The notes beneath the pieces are model-generated. The model made no database searches and was not told the DNA's origin. It saw only the letters and a list, made by a program, of their open reading frames with translations. The position numbers and the translations under genes are program-made. From Pseudomonas entomophila (GTDB lineage: Bacteria; Pseudomonadota; Gammaproteobacteria; Pseudomonadales; Pseudomonadaceae), in assembly GCF_018417595.1 (NCBI RefSeq), contig NZ_CP070982.1:5693001-5757000 (forward strand): a stretch of 64,000 nt of DNA. Direction: 5' to 3'. Positions 10,202 through 22,207 of this stretch are shown piece after piece. Every line of letters starts with the position of its first letter. Positions within the stretch are counted from its first letter, which is position 1.

Positions 10202-10672
10202 TCAGCGCCCCAGCGGCAAGCTGGTGGTGCTCTTGATCTCCGACAGCGCCACGATCGAATTCACCTCCTGGATCCCCGGCACGTTCGACAACTTCTCGAA
10301 GAAGAACCGCTCGTACGCCTCGATATCCGACGTGACGATCCGCAGCAGAAAATCCACTGCCCCCATCAGCACGTAGCACTCCAGCACTTCGGGAAACCCA
10401 CGGATCGCTTCGGTGAATTCGGCGAAGTTAGAGCGGCCATGGGCATTGAGCTTCACCTCGGCGAAGATCTGCGTGTTCAACCCTACCTTCTTGCGGTCCA
10501 GCAGGGTCACCTGGCCACGGATCACACCCTCTTCCTTCAAGCGCTGGATCCGCCGCCAGCAAGGCGATTGCGACAACCCGACGCGCTCGGCAATCTGCGC
10601 ACTGGATAGCGAAGCATCCTCCTGCAGCAATTCGAGAATGCGTCGGTCATAGGCGTCCAGCTCGCTTTGCAT
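10202..10672 (-). CDS. Lrp/AsnC family transcriptional regulator
   Basis: This is a 156-residue regulator of the feast/famine family. The N-terminal AsnC-type helix-turn-helix is clear (DAYDRRILELLQEDASLSS, then QIAERVGLSQSPCWRRIQRL). The C-terminal ligand-binding, oligomerising RAM domain follows (EVLECYVLMGAVDFLLRIV). It is probably cytoplasmic, octameric or dimeric, and responsive to an amino acid, but the ligand is not readable. It is divergent from the ACT-like gene at 10800, with a perfect inverted repeat in the 127-base gap, so it may control that gene and itself. BkdR-like specificity is possible but unsupported by context. Confidence 0.92.
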   Translation of the reverse strand: MQSELDAYDRRILELLQEDASLSSAQIAERVGLSQSPCWRRIQRLKEEGVIRGQVTLLDRKKVGLNTQIFAEVKLNAHGRSNFAEFTEAIRGFPEVLECYVLMGAVDFLLRIVTSDIEAYERFFFEKLSNVPGIQEVNSIVALSEIKSTTSLPLGR

Positions 10673-10707
10673 AATTGATTCCTGATTCAGCTAAACATGA
10701 AATTGAA

Positions 10708-10735
10708 TTATTCGACCAAGCGGCAAATCGAATAA
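10708..10735. promoter_or_regulatory. Candidate operator between the Lrp-type and ACT-like genes
   Basis: TTATTCGA (10708-10715) and TCGAATAA (10728-10735) are perfect 8-base inverted arms separated by 12 bases, in an AT-rich stretch between divergent genes. The size and AT-rich centre suit an Lrp-family dimer site. Binding is inferred. Confidence 0.45.
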
Positions 10736-10799
10736 ATCATAGCGAAAAAATGCCCCGTCCCCCGTGCAAGAATTTCCCTACTTTCCGCGGAGACCCGGC

Positions 10800-11126
10800 A
10801 TGAACGTACTCGAACGCCCCCTCACCTCCCCTCGCGCCGACGCCTGGGCCGCCAACGCCGCCCACAGCACCGTGCGCTACCACTTGCAGGCCGAAGCCGA
10901 GCCAGACAGCCTGTGCCGCGTGCTCAACCTGTTCGCCCTGCAGTTCCTCACCCCGCACAGCGTGCAGGTCAGCCAATGCGACGACCTGCTCGACATGCAG
11001 ATCGGTATCGGCGGCCTGAGCTGGCACCGTGCCGAAGTGATCGCGCAAAAGCTGCGAAACCTGGTTTGCGTCAGCGAAGTCAGCCTGGAAAACCTGCCAG
11101 CGCTGGCCGAGGTCGTCGCGCGCTGA
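10800..11126 (+). CDS. Small ACT-like domain protein
   Basis: This protein has 108 residues from the ATG at 10800, which has GGAG nine bases upstream; the frame opens further up but without support. The central part, VRYHLQAEAEPDSLCRVLNL to NLVCVSEVSLENL, looks like a single ACT-type beta-alpha-beta-beta-alpha-beta fold as in small regulatory subunits that bind amino acids. There is no catalytic domain or membrane segment. It is divergent from an Lrp-type regulator, which itself has an ACT-related ligand domain, so an amino-acid-sensing role is plausible. The fold call is from pattern only. Confidence 0.65.
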   Translation: MNVLERPLTSPRADAWAANAAHSTVRYHLQAEAEPDSLCRVLNLFALQFLTPHSVQVSQCDDLLDMQIGIGGLSWHRAEVIAQKLRNLVCVSEVSLENLPALAEVVAR

Positions 11127-11224
11127 ATGACCCGCGCAAGATCCCGAAACCCTTTGCCGGCGCAGCCGTGATCGTCCCCGGCTAGCCTTGCCCAGGCTAC
11201 CGTTCACCCGGCAGGGACGCCACC

Positions 11225-12892
11225 ATGCTCAGCAACACTACCCAAGACCTCGACCTCAACCGCCTGCTCGACGCCCTGCTGGCCGAACACCGGCTCGCTG
11301 CCGGCGATGCACTGGAGGTGCTCGAACGAGCCAAGGCGTACCCCACCGAGCATCCCCTGGAGCTGATCGCCGCGCTCGACCTGGCCGACCCGCTGCATCC
11401 CGGCCAGCCGCTGGACCTGAACACACTGTGCCGCTGGCTGGCAGACCAGGTTGGCCTGCCGTTCCTGCACATCGACCCCCTGCAGGTCGACCTGGCCCGG
11501 ATGGCCAGCCTGATGTCCGCTGGTTTCGCCCAGCGTCACGGCATACTGCCCATCGCGGTGGATGCCGGCACCATCACGGTGGCCACTGCCCAGCCCTACC
11601 TGCGTGAATGGGAGGCCGAGCTCGCGCTCAGCCTGGGCAAGACGGTATGCCGCGTGCTGGCCAGCCCCAGGCAGATCCACCAACTGAGCCCAACGTTCTT
11701 CGGCCTGGCCCGCTCCGTGCGCGGCGCCGGCGACCAGCCCTCGCCGGGCCTGGGCGAGCTGGAGCAGTTGCTCGAAGTGGGCGCCAACCAGCCCCAGGCC
11801 AGTGCCGATGATGCCCATATCGTGCATATCGTCGACTGGATGCTGCAATACGCCATCGAACAACGGGCCAGCGATATCCACCTGGAGCCCCGCAGGGAGC
11901 AAGGCCGCCTGCGTCTGCGCATCGACGGCCTGCTGCACCAGGTCTACAGCTTCCCGGCCAACGTCACCCTGGCCATGGTCAGCCGCCTCAAGCACCTGGG
12001 GCGGATGAACGTCGCGGAAAAACGCCGCCCGCAGGACGGTCGCCTGAAGAGCCGCTTGCCAGGCGGCGCCGAGACCGAGCTTCGTCTTTCCACGTTACCG
12101 ACGCCGTTCGGTGAAAAGCTGGTGCTGCGCCTGTTCGATCCGCAGCAGTTGCACGACAACCTCGAAAGCCTGGGCCTGGAAGACCCGATGCTGGAGCAAT
12201 GGCAAGCGCTGCTGCGTCAACGCCGGGGCATCCTCCTGGTGACCGGCCCCACCGGGTCAGGCAAGACCAGCACCCTCTACGCCAGCCTCAGGCATCTGGC
12301 CACGCCACAGGTAAACCTGTGCAGCATCGAAGACCCGATCGAACGCCTGGAGCCGGCGATCAACCAGCTTCAGGTCCAACCCGCGCTCGACCTGGGCTTC
12401 GCCAATGGCGTGCGTGCCCTGCTGCGCCAGGACCCGGACATCATCATGATCGGCGAGATCCGCGACCCGGAGACCGCCCAAGTGGCCGTGCAGGCCGCTT
12501 TGACCGGCCATCTGGTGCTGTCGACGCTGCACACCAACGATGCCTGCGGAGCAATCACCCGCCTGCTGGAACTGGGCGTCGCCGACTACCTGATCAAGGC
12601 CACCTTGAGCGGCGTCCTGGCCCAGCGCCTGGTACGCACCCTTTGCCCGGCATGCCACGGCATACAGGCCTGCCGCCAGTGCCGTGGCACGGGCTACCAC
12701 GGCCGCACCGGGCTGTTCGAGTTGCTGTCTGTCAGCCCACGCCTGCGCGAATGGATCACGCCGTCCACCGACATTGCCGCGCTGCACCAGCAAGCCCTGG
12801 CCGACGGCATGCGCGACCTGCGCCGCTGCGCACAGGACAAGATCGAGCGCGGCCTGACCAGCCAGGAAGAAGTATTGCGTGTCTGTGGATAA
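11225..12892 (+). CDS. Orphan type II secretion/type IV pilus-type assembly ATPase (GspE/PilB superfamily)
   Basis: This 555-residue secretion ATPase has an N-terminal MshEN-like region (about residues 30-160), an N2 domain (IEQRASDIHLEPR) and a hexameric motor core. The Walker A motif GPTGSGKT lies near residues 340-347, followed by the Asp box, a Walker B region (DPDIIMIGEIRDPET) and a His box (STLHTND). The cysteine cluster CPAC and CRQCRGTGYHGRTG (about 474-500) is the zinc motif of GspE/PilB, with a shortened spacer between the pairs. All motor motifs look intact. No pilin, platform or secretin gene is nearby, which is unusual. The next gene encodes a small secreted protein. Confidence 0.88.
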   Translation: MLSNTTQDLDLNRLLDALLAEHRLAAGDALEVLERAKAYPTEHPLELIAALDLADPLHPGQPLDLNTLCRWLADQVGLPFLHIDPLQVDLARMASLMSAGFAQRHGILPIAVDAGTITVATAQPYLREWEAELALSLGKTVCRVLASPRQIHQLSPTFFGLARSVRGAGDQPSPGLGELEQLLEVGANQPQASADDAHIVHIVDWMLQYAIEQRASDIHLEPRREQGRLRLRIDGLLHQVYSFPANVTLAMVSRLKHLGRMNVAEKRRPQDGRLKSRLPGGAETELRLSTLPTPFGEKLVLRLFDPQQLHDNLESLGLEDPMLEQWQALLRQRRGILLVTGPTGSGKTSTLYASLRHLATPQVNLCSIEDPIERLEPAINQLQVQPALDLGFANGVRALLRQDPDIIMIGEIRDPETAQVAVQAALTGHLVLSTLHTNDACGAITRLLELGVADYLIKATLSGVLAQRLVRTLCPACHGIQACRQCRGTGYHGRTGLFELLSVSPRLREWITPSTDIAALHQQALADGMRDLRRCAQDKIERGLTSQEEVLRVCG

Positions 12893-12984
12893 CCAAGAAA
12901 TCCCCTGCGTGGCCGGGAACTTGGCGCAGGGTCAGTGGATCAAACCGGCATCTCAACCGCCCTCATCCACCGAGGTGATTCAAC

Positions 12985-13299
12985 ATGCGTTTCAAAACAG
13001 CCATCGCAGCCACTGTCCTGTTCTCGCTGCCCATTGGCTCCGCCATGGCCGATACGTTCTGGCGTAACGTCATTTCCTCCGGCGCCACCACCGCCTCGAC
13101 CTACCTGACGTTCAAGGATCACAAGCTGATCGTCGCCGCCCAGGACGACGCCGGCAGCTTCGTCGCCAGCGAGGGCGCGATCCGCGGGCCGTACCTGGAA
13201 GCCGCGATGCGCCAGGTGCGAGCGGACAACCCAGGCGTCCAGGCCAGCGACATGGAGCTGGCCAACGCGATCCTGGCCAAGAACGCCGTGGCCGAGTAA
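12985..13299 (+). CDS. Small exported protein, DUF2388-like
   Basis: This is a 104-residue protein with a clear signal peptide (MRFKTAIAATVLFSLPIGSA, cleavage near AMA-D at residue 23). The mature part, DTFWRNVISSGATTASTYLT and following, matches my recollection of Pseudomonas DUF2388 proteins. It contains no cysteine. GAGGTG precedes the ATG at proper spacing. Function is unknown. It follows the orphan secretion ATPase by 92 bases on the same strand; a functional link is speculative. A REPIN follows. Confidence 0.78.
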   Translation: MRFKTAIAATVLFSLPIGSAMADTFWRNVISSGATTASTYLTFKDHKLIVAAQDDAGSFVASEGAIRGPYLEAAMRQVRADNPGVQASDMELANAILAKNAVAE

Positions 13300-13309
13300 T
13301 CCCCTCGCC

Positions 13310-13396
13310 CTGTAGGAGCGGCTTCAGCCGCGATCACCCGCAAAGCGGGTGCCATCCACCGCGATATCCGCATCGCGGCTGAAGCCGCTCCTACAC
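13310..13396. repeat. REPIN of the GGAGCGGCTTCAGCCGCGA type
   Basis: TGTAGGAGCGGCTTCAGCCG CGAT and its inverted copy ending GCCGCTCCTACA flank about 38 bases. The repeat sits between the convergent DUF2388-like gene and gcvP. Confidence 0.9.
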
Positions 13397-13402
13397 ACCA
13401 TT

Positions 13403-16276
<2,874 letters not shown>

Positions 16277-16407
16277 GGCGACGATCTCTTCCTGGACCAG
16301 TTCTCTTGGAGACTTACAAGTCTAGGAAGGGATCGGCGATGTTGCGGGAAAACTTGTGAAGCCTGTTCGCCAGCATGGTTGGCACCTACATGAACGCGTG
16401 TATCCTC

Positions 16408-16434
16408 TGTAGGAGCCAGCCTTGCTGGCGAGCC
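16408..16434. repeat. Single REP-like element between gcvH and gcvP
   Basis: CTGTAGGAGCCAGCCTTGCT GGCGA is a divergent GTAG-type REP hairpin just after gcvH. Within an operon it may differentially stabilise the upstream mRNA. Confidence 0.75.
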
Positions 16435-16438
16435 ACGA

Positions 16439-16822
16439 TCACTCGCCGATCGCAGCCTTGTAACCGGCCGCATCCAGCAGCTTGTCCAGCTGGGACTTGT
16501 CGCTCGGCTTCAGCTTGAAGATCCACGCATCGTAGGGTTCTTCGTTCAGCAGCTCCGGGCTGTCGGCCAGCTCTTCATTGACCGCGATCACTTCGCCAGC
16601 CACCGGCGCGTAGATGTCCGAAGCGGCCTTGACCGACTCGACCACGCCTGCCGCGTCGCCTGCCGCGAACACCTTGCCGACTTCGGCCAGCTCGACGAAC
16701 ACCACATCACCCAACGCTTCCTGGGCATGGTCGCTGATGCCCACGGTCACAGTGCCATCGGCTTCCAGGCGCGCCCACTCATGGCTTTCGGCAAAACGCA
16801 GGTCGGCGGGGATATTGCTCAT
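16439..16822 (-). CDS. gcvH: Glycine cleavage system H protein
   Basis: This is the lipoyl carrier of the glycine cleavage system, shuttling the aminomethyl group between GcvP and GcvT and the dithiol to the L protein. At 127 residues it has family length. The lipoylated lysine is Lys65 in [13 protein letters not shown]. Its spacing is 48 bases after gcvT and 162 before gcvP, so it should be in one transcript. No oddities were seen. Confidence 0.97.
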   Translation of the reverse strand: MSNIPADLRFAESHEWARLEADGTVTVGISDHAQEALGDVVFVELAEVGKVFAAGDAAGVVESVKAASDIYAPVAGEVIAVNEELADSPELLNEEPYDAWIFKLKPSDKSQLDKLLDAAGYKAAIGE

Positions 16823-16869
16823 GTCTTGTCTTCCTCGATTGGGTCAGCGGACGGCCCGCCGTTAAGTGT

Positions 16870-17952
16870 TCAGATCAGGATCTTGCCGTGGCGCACGAAG
16901 GTTGGCTTGACCACCCGCACCGGGTACCACTTGCCGCGGATTTCCACTTCGGCGCGGTCGCCGGTCGCCATGGGTACACGCGCCAGGGCAATGGATTTGC
17001 TCAGCGTAGGCGAGAAACTACCACTGGTGATCTCCCCTTCGCCAATGCCGGATACACGAACCACTTGATGGGCGCGCAATACACCCCGCTCCTCGAGCAC
17101 CAGGCCGACCAGTTTTTCCTTCACGCCCTGCTCGATTTCCGCCAACAGGCCGCCACGGCCGACGAACTCGCGGCCAGCCGGCTCCCAGGCGACGCTCCAG
17201 CCAAGATTGGAGGTCAGCGGGGTGTGGGACTCGTCGATGTCCTGGCCATACAGGTTCATGCCGGCTTCCAGGCGCAGCGTGTCTCGGGCACCCAGGCCAC
17301 TGGGGGCGATGCCCGCACCGACCAGGTCGTTGAAGAAGGCTGGTGCCTGATCGCCGGGGAGGATGATCTCGAGGCCGTCTTCGCCGGTGTAGCCCGTGCG
17401 GGCGATGAACCAGTCACCTTCGATGAAGCCCTCGAACGGACGCAGTTCGCGGATCAGTGCGGCACGCGGCGCGCTGACCAGGGCGGCGACCTTTTCACGG
17501 GCTTGAGGGCCTTGAATCGCGAGGATTGCCAGCTCCGGGCGGGGGGTGAAACTGACCTTGAAGCCAGCGCTCTGCACCTGCAGCCAGTTCAGCACCTTGT
17601 CGCGGGTGGCGGCGTTGGCCACCAGGCGGTAGCCATCTTCGGTGCGGTAGGCGATCAGGTCGTCGATGACCCCGCCTTCATGATTGAGCAACGGGCTGTA
17701 CAGTGCCTTGCCGGGGCTTTCCAGGCGCGTCACGTCATTGGCGAGCAAGTGCTGCAGCCAGGGTGTGGCGGCACAGCCTTCGATATCGATGACGGTCATG
17801 TGCGAGACATCGAAAACCCCGCAGTCACTGCGCACCTGGTGGTGCTCCTCGACCTGCGAGCCGTAGTGCAGGGGCATGTCCCAACCGCCGAAGTCGACCG
17901 TCTTGGCGCCAAGCGCCAGGTGCAGGTCATACAGAGGCGTACGCTGTCCCAT
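16870..17952 (-). CDS. gcvT: Aminomethyltransferase, T protein
   Basis: This is the folate-dependent T protein, which releases ammonia from aminomethyl-lipoyl-GcvH and makes 5,10-methylene-THF. It has 360 residues. The N-terminal motif [14 protein letters not shown] and the conserved DVSHMTV with the catalytic Asp region are visible, and the C-terminal GcvT barrel is complete. The ribosome site GGAG sits ahead of the ATG. It is first of the operon; a TACAAT-like -10 lies about 95 bases upstream (18047-18052). It is coupled metabolically with the fau gene at 26733, but not physically. Confidence 0.96.
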   Translation of the reverse strand: MGQRTPLYDLHLALGAKTVDFGGWDMPLHYGSQVEEHHQVRSDCGVFDVSHMTVIDIEGCAATPWLQHLLANDVTRLESPGKALYSPLLNHEGGVIDDLIAYRTEDGYRLVANAATRDKVLNWLQVQSAGFKVSFTPRPELAILAIQGPQAREKVAALVSAPRAALIRELRPFEGFIEGDWFIARTGYTGEDGLEIILPGDQAPAFFNDLVGAGIAPSGLGARDTLRLEAGMNLYGQDIDESHTPLTSNLGWSVAWEPAGREFVGRGGLLAEIEQGVKEKLVGLVLEERGVLRAHQVVRVSGIGEGEITSGSFSPTLSKSIALARVPMATGDRAEVEIRGKWYPVRVVKPTFVRHGKILI

Positions 17953-18077
17953 GGGTTTCTCCTTCCGGGCGTGGCGAGGCGGCGGCGGGCGGCAATTGTT
18001 TATTGATCACCTGTTCTTGTAGGAACCGCCGCTGCGAATGCCGCGCATTGTAGCCGCAAGGAAGCGCCCTGGCACCC

Positions 18078-19700
18078 TTATCGCCGATGCCCCGGACGAT
18101 GGGCAGAACGACGGATCAGCCCGATCACCGGCAGCAAACCGACCAGCACCAGGGTCAGCGCCGGCAACGAGGCCCGCGCCCATTCACCCTCGCTGGTCAT
18201 CTCGAACACCCGCACGGCCAGGGTGTCCCAGCCGAACGGGCGCATCAACAAGGTGGCCGGCATTTCCTTGAGCACGTCGACGAACACCAGCAATGCGGCG
18301 CTCAGGGCCCCGGGCACCAGCAACGGCAGATACACCTTGAAAAACAATCCTGGCCCGCCAACACCAAGGCTGCGCGATGCCTCTGGCAAGGAGGGCCGGA
18401 TGCGCTCCAGGCTGCTTTCCAACGGCCCGTAGGCGACCGCGATGAAGCGCACCAGGTAGGCCAGCAGCAGCGCCGACAGGCTGCCCAGCAACAGCGGCTT
18501 GCCCGCCCCGCCCAGCCACTGCGACAGCGGTACCACCAACTGATTGTCCAGGTAGCTGAACGCCAGCATGATCGACACGGCAAGCACCGAGCCGGGCAAC
18601 GCGTAGCCCAGGTTGGCCAGCCCGACCCCGGCACGGATCCCCGTGGTGGGCGCCTGGCGGCGGGCGAAGGCCAGCAGCATGGCCACGCTGACCGTGATCA
18701 ACGCGGCCATGCCACCCAAATACAGGGTGTGCATGACCAGCCCGAAATAGCGTTCGTCCAGATCGTGCCGACCTCGCTGCCAGAACCACGCCAGCAGTTG
18801 CAGCAGCGGGATGACGAAGGCGCAGGCGAACACCAGCAGGCACCAGGCGCTGGCGGCGAACGCCTTGACGCCGCGCAGGTGGTAAAGCGCCTGCCCCCGT
18901 GGCCGTTCATTGCCACTGCGGCTGGCACCGCGGGCGCGGCGCTCGCCGTACAACACCAGGATGACCGCCAGCAACAGCAGGCTGGCCAGCTGCGCCGCGC
19001 TGGACAGGCTGAAGAAGCCGTACCAGGTCTTGTAGATCGCCGTGGTGAAGGTGTCGAAGTTGAACACCGACACCGCGCCGAAATCGGCCAGGGTTTCCAT
19101 CAGCGCCAGGGCGATACCCGCGCCGATGGCCGGGCGCGCCATGGGCAGGGCGACACGCCAGAACGCTTGCAACGGTGACAGCCCAAGCACCCGCGCCGCT
19201 TCCATCAGGCCCTTGCCCTGGGCCAGGAACGCGGTACGTGCCAGCAGGTAAACGTAGGGGTAGAACACCAGCACCAGCACCGTGATCACCCCGCCGGTGG
19301 AGCGCACCCGCGGCAGGCGCATGGGCCCGAACACTTCGCGCAACGCCGTCTGCACGGGGCCGGCGAAATCCAGCAAGCCGACGAAGACGAATGCCAGCAC
19401 ATAGGCGGGGATGGCGAAGGGGAGCATCAGCGCCCAGTCGAGCCAACGCCGGCCCGGGAATTCGCAAAGGCTGGTGAGCCAGGCCAGGCTCACCCCCAGC
19501 GCCGTCACGCCTATGCCAACACCGACCACCAGCGTGAGGGTGTTGCCCAGCAGGCGGCCCATCTGGGTGTCGAGCAGGTGCGACCAGATCTGCAGGTCGA
19601 TCGACTGCCAGGACAGTAGCAGAACACTCAGCGGAAGCAGGATCAGGGCTGCGGTCAGGAAGACCGGCAGGTACCAGCGGCGTTGGAGGGTATGGGGCAA
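18078..19700 (-). CDS. Fe(III) ABC transporter permease, FbpB/SfuB/HitB type
   Basis: This is a 540-residue permease with two fused transport modules, each with about six membrane helices. Two EAA-like loops that contact the ATPase are visible: EAARVLGLSPLQAFWRVALP and the second-half copy EASRSLGVGGPGLFFKVYLP. This duplication is typical of ferric-iron permeases of the FbpB family. It lies 151 bases downstream of the iron-binding protein gene, with a REPIN between. The ATPase partner is not present on either side. Iron as substrate is inferred from the neighbour and family. Confidence 0.9.
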   Translation of the reverse strand: MPHTLQRRWYLPVFLTAALILLPLSVLLLSWQSIDLQIWSHLLDTQMGRLLGNTLTLVVGVGIGVTALGVSLAWLTSLCEFPGRRWLDWALMLPFAIPAYVLAFVFVGLLDFAGPVQTALREVFGPMRLPRVRSTGGVITVLVLVFYPYVYLLARTAFLAQGKGLMEAARVLGLSPLQAFWRVALPMARPAIGAGIALALMETLADFGAVSVFNFDTFTTAIYKTWYGFFSLSSAAQLASLLLLAVILVLYGERRARGASRSGNERPRGQALYHLRGVKAFAASAWCLLVFACAFVIPLLQLLAWFWQRGRHDLDERYFGLVMHTLYLGGMAALITVSVAMLLAFARRQAPTTGIRAGVGLANLGYALPGSVLAVSIMLAFSYLDNQLVVPLSQWLGGAGKPLLLGSLSALLLAYLVRFIAVAYGPLESSLERIRPSLPEASRSLGVGGPGLFFKVYLPLLVPGALSAALLVFVDVLKEMPATLLMRPFGWDTLAVRVFEMTSEGEWARASLPALTLVLVGLLPVIGLIRRSAHRPGHRR

Positions 19701-19741
19701 TGCAGGAGTCTCGATTGCGGGTGGCGACCGCTGTGCGGTCG

Positions 19742-19814
19742 TTCGCGGCTGAAGCCGCTCCTACAAGGGACCGTGCAATCCCCACAACCTGTAGGAGCGG
19801 CTTCAGCCGCGAAG
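19742..19814. repeat. REPIN between the iron-binding protein and permease genes
   Basis: TTCGCGGCTGAAGCCGCTCC and GGAGCGGCTTCAGCCGCGAA are inverted copies about 30 bases apart. Its position inside a presumed operon suggests a role in lowering permease relative to binding-protein expression, which is inference. Confidence 0.9.
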
Positions 19815-19851
19815 GGGCCCCAAAGGGCCCCGACAGGATAAGCCGTGAAAC

Positions 19852-20853
19852 TCAGTTCCAGCCAGCCCGGTCCATCAAGCGAATGGCCTCGGCCTGGCGC
19901 TTGCCAGCCACTTCCACCGGAATGCTGTCAGCCTTGAAGCTGCCCCAGGCGGCCACCTCCTCCGACGGTTTCACCTTCGGGTTGGCCGGGAACTCCTGGT
20001 TGATGTCGGCGAACAGCTTCTGCGCCTCTTCGCCGGTCATCCACTCCACCAGCTTCTTCGCCGCCTCCGGGTGCGGTGCGTGCTTGGTCAGGCCGATACC
20101 CGACAGGTTGACGTGCACGCCACGGTCGCCCTGATTGGGCCAGAACAACTTCACCGGCAGGTTCGGCTTCTCCTTGTGCAGGCGGCCGTAGTAGTAGGTG
20201 TTGACGATGCCCACATCGCACTGGCCGGCCGCGATGGCCTGAAGCAAGGCGGTGTCGTCGGAGAACACGTCGGTGGACAGGTTGTTGACCCAGCCCTTGA
20301 CCAGTTTCTCGGTCTCGGCCTCGCCGTGGTTCTCGATCAGGGTGGCGGTCAGCGACTGGTTGTAGACCTTCTTCGCCGTGCGCAGGCACAGGCGGCCTTC
20401 CCAGTTCTTGTCGGCCAGGGCCTCGTAGGTGCTCAACTCGGACGGTTTGACCCGCTCGGTGGAGTAGACGATGGTCCGCGCGCGCAGGCTCAGGCCGGTC
20501 CAGTCGTGGGACGAGGCGCGGTACTGCGCAGGGATGTTCTGGTCGATGATGGCCGACTTGATCGGCTGCAGGATGCCCATCTGCTCGGCCTGCCAGAGGT
20601 TGCCGGCATCGACGGTGAGCAGCAGGTCGGCCACGCCGTTCTCGCCCTCGGCCTTGATGCGCTGCATCAGCGGGGCTTCCTTGTCGGTGATGAACTTGAT
20701 CTTCACCCCGGTCTTGGCGGTATAGGCGTCGAATACCGGCTTGATCAGCTCGTCGATGCGCGAGGAGTACACCACCACTTCATCCGCCGCCTGGGCGGTG
20801 CCGCCGAACAACGTGAGGGCCAGGGCGGCCAGTAGGGGCTTGCGGGATAACAT
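19852..20853 (-). CDS. Periplasmic Fe(III)-binding protein, FbpA/SfuA type
   Basis: This is the extracytoplasmic solute-binding protein for ferric iron. The start at 20853, with GAGGAG upstream, gives 333 residues with a signal peptide ([16 protein letters not shown], cleavage before [10 protein letters not shown]). The YSSR opening and the paired tyrosines in VNTYYYGRL are the anion and iron ligand region of FbpA-type transferrins. An ATG 11 codons further up (20886) lacks a ribosome site and would fall in the Fur-like box. It is transcribed before the permease. Confidence 0.9.
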   Translation of the reverse strand: MLSRKPLLAALALTLFGGTAQAADEVVVYSSRIDELIKPVFDAYTAKTGVKIKFITDKEAPLMQRIKAEGENGVADLLLTVDAGNLWQAEQMGILQPIKSAIIDQNIPAQYRASSHDWTGLSLRARTIVYSTERVKPSELSTYEALADKNWEGRLCLRTAKKVYNQSLTATLIENHGEAETEKLVKGWVNNLSTDVFSDDTALLQAIAAGQCDVGIVNTYYYGRLHKEKPNLPVKLFWPNQGDRGVHVNLSGIGLTKHAPHPEAAKKLVEWMTGEEAQKLFADINQEFPANPKVKPSEEVAAWGSFKADSIPVEVAGKRQAEAIRLMDRAGWN

Positions 20854-20885
20854 TCGGGGCACTCCTCGCTGAGTTGAGAGGTGCA

Positions 20886-20904
20886 AATGGTAGTGGTTCC
20901 CATT
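20886..20904. promoter_or_regulatory. Putative Fur box upstream of the iron-binding protein gene
   Basis: Read on the minus strand, AATGGGAACCACTACCATT matches 14 of 19 positions of AATGATAATCATTATCATT, the Fur consensus register. It lies 33-51 bases upstream of the start codon, where repression by Fe-Fur would be effective. Match counted by hand; binding is inferred. Confidence 0.6.
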
Positions 20905-20980
20905 TTACGACTCATCTGCCGAGCCGTTACCAGATGTTGCTGGGGGCTGCTATGCAGTCCTTTCGCGGCCCCGCGCCATC

Positions 20981-22204
20981 TCAAGCCTTGGCCAACTCCG
21001 GCAAGTCCCCGGACAACCCTAACGCCTGGCGCACGAACAACGCCTTGGCCTCGGGCATCTGTTCCACCAGCTTCAACCCGCTGTTGCGCAACCAGCGCAA
21101 CGGCAGCGGATTGGCCTGGAACAACCGCTCGAAACCTTCCATCGCCGCCATCAGCGCCAGGTTGTGCGGCATTCGACGCCGTTCGAAACGGCTCAGCACC
21201 TTCACATCGGCCAGGCGCTCGCCGCGCTCGCAGGCCCGCACCAGCTCCTCGGCCAGCACCGCGGCATCGAGGAAGCCCAGGTTCACCCCCTGCCCCGCCA
21301 GCGGGTGGATGGTGTGGGCCGCGTCGCCGATCAGCGCCAGCCCTTCTTCCACATAGCGTTTGGCGTGGCGTTGGCGCAGCGGCACACAGACCCGCGGGTC
21401 GGCCTGCAACACCTCGCCCAGGCGCCCCTCGAAAGCACGCTCCAGCGCCTTGCAGAACGCCTCGTCGTCCATCGCCATGGCCTGCTCGGCCTGCTCCGGC
21501 GTGGTCGACCAGACGATCGAGCACCAGTCCTGCCGACCGTCGCGATCGAGCGGCAGGAAGGCCAGCGGCCCCTCGTCGGTGAAGCGCTGCCAGGCCGTGG
21601 CCCGGTGTGCTTCGCTGCAACGCACGCTGGTGACGATGGCGTGGTGCAGGTAATCCCACTCGCGGGTCTGGCAACCCGCCAGGCGCCGCACCGCCGAGTT
21701 GGCGCCGTCGGCGGCGATCACCAGCGGCGAACGCAGCTGGCGGCCATCGGCCAGGGTCAGCAGCCATTCGTCACCGGAACGGCGCAATTGCTCAAGACGG
21801 GCGTTGGGCAGCAGCCCGACATCGCTGTCGTGCAGGCGCTCCAGCAGGCCGTCCTGGACCACGCGGTTCTCGACGATATGGCCCAGCACCTGGGCATGCA
21901 CGCTGGCCGCCGAGAAGTGAATCTCGCCAGTACCGCTGCCATCCCAGACGCGCATGTGCGAATACGGCGATACGCGCCGCCGAGCGATGCCCTCCCAGGC
22001 CCCCACACGCTCGAGGATGCGCTGGCTGGCTGCCGACAACGCGCTGACCCGCGGCTCGAACGCCGCGTCGCTGTCGAAGGGCTTGACCGACAGCGGGCCG
22101 CCGTCGAGCAGAAGGACTTCCAGGCCGCTGTGGCGCAAGGCCAGGGCCAGGGCGCTGCCGACCATACCGGCACCGACAATCAACAGATCCGCGCGCATTT
22201 CCAT
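20981..22204 (-). CDS. ubiI: FAD-dependent ubiquinone hydroxylase, UbiI/VisC type
   Basis: This is a flavoprotein monooxygenase that hydroxylates the ubiquinone ring, probably at C5. It has 407 residues. The FAD motifs are intact: GAGMVGSALALAL at the N-terminus and LIGDAAHTIHPLAGQGVNLG near residue 285. Pseudomonas commonly uses Coq7 for the C6 step, so UbiI rather than UbiF is favoured, but sequence alone cannot fix the position hydroxylated. It is the last gene of the ygfB-pepP-ubiH-DUF4442-ubiI operon, starting three bases after the previous stop. Confidence 0.87.
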   Translation of the reverse strand: MEMRADLLIVGAGMVGSALALALRHSGLEVLLLDGGPLSVKPFDSDAAFEPRVSALSAASQRILERVGAWEGIARRRVSPYSHMRVWDGSGTGEIHFSAASVHAQVLGHIVENRVVQDGLLERLHDSDVGLLPNARLEQLRRSGDEWLLTLADGRQLRSPLVIAADGANSAVRRLAGCQTREWDYLHHAIVTSVRCSEAHRATAWQRFTDEGPLAFLPLDRDGRQDWCSIVWSTTPEQAEQAMAMDDEAFCKALERAFEGRLGEVLQADPRVCVPLRQRHAKRYVEEGLALIGDAAHTIHPLAGQGVNLGFLDAAVLAEELVRACERGERLADVKVLSRFERRRMPHNLALMAAMEGFERLFQANPLPLRWLRNSGLKLVEQMPEAKALFVRQALGLSGDLPELAKA

Positions 22205-22207
22205 GCC

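Noticed and set aside
17953..18077. Possible glycine riboswitch ahead of gcvT
   Set aside because: The 125-base leader has no recognisable glycine aptamer core; only a TACAAT -10-like box is seen.
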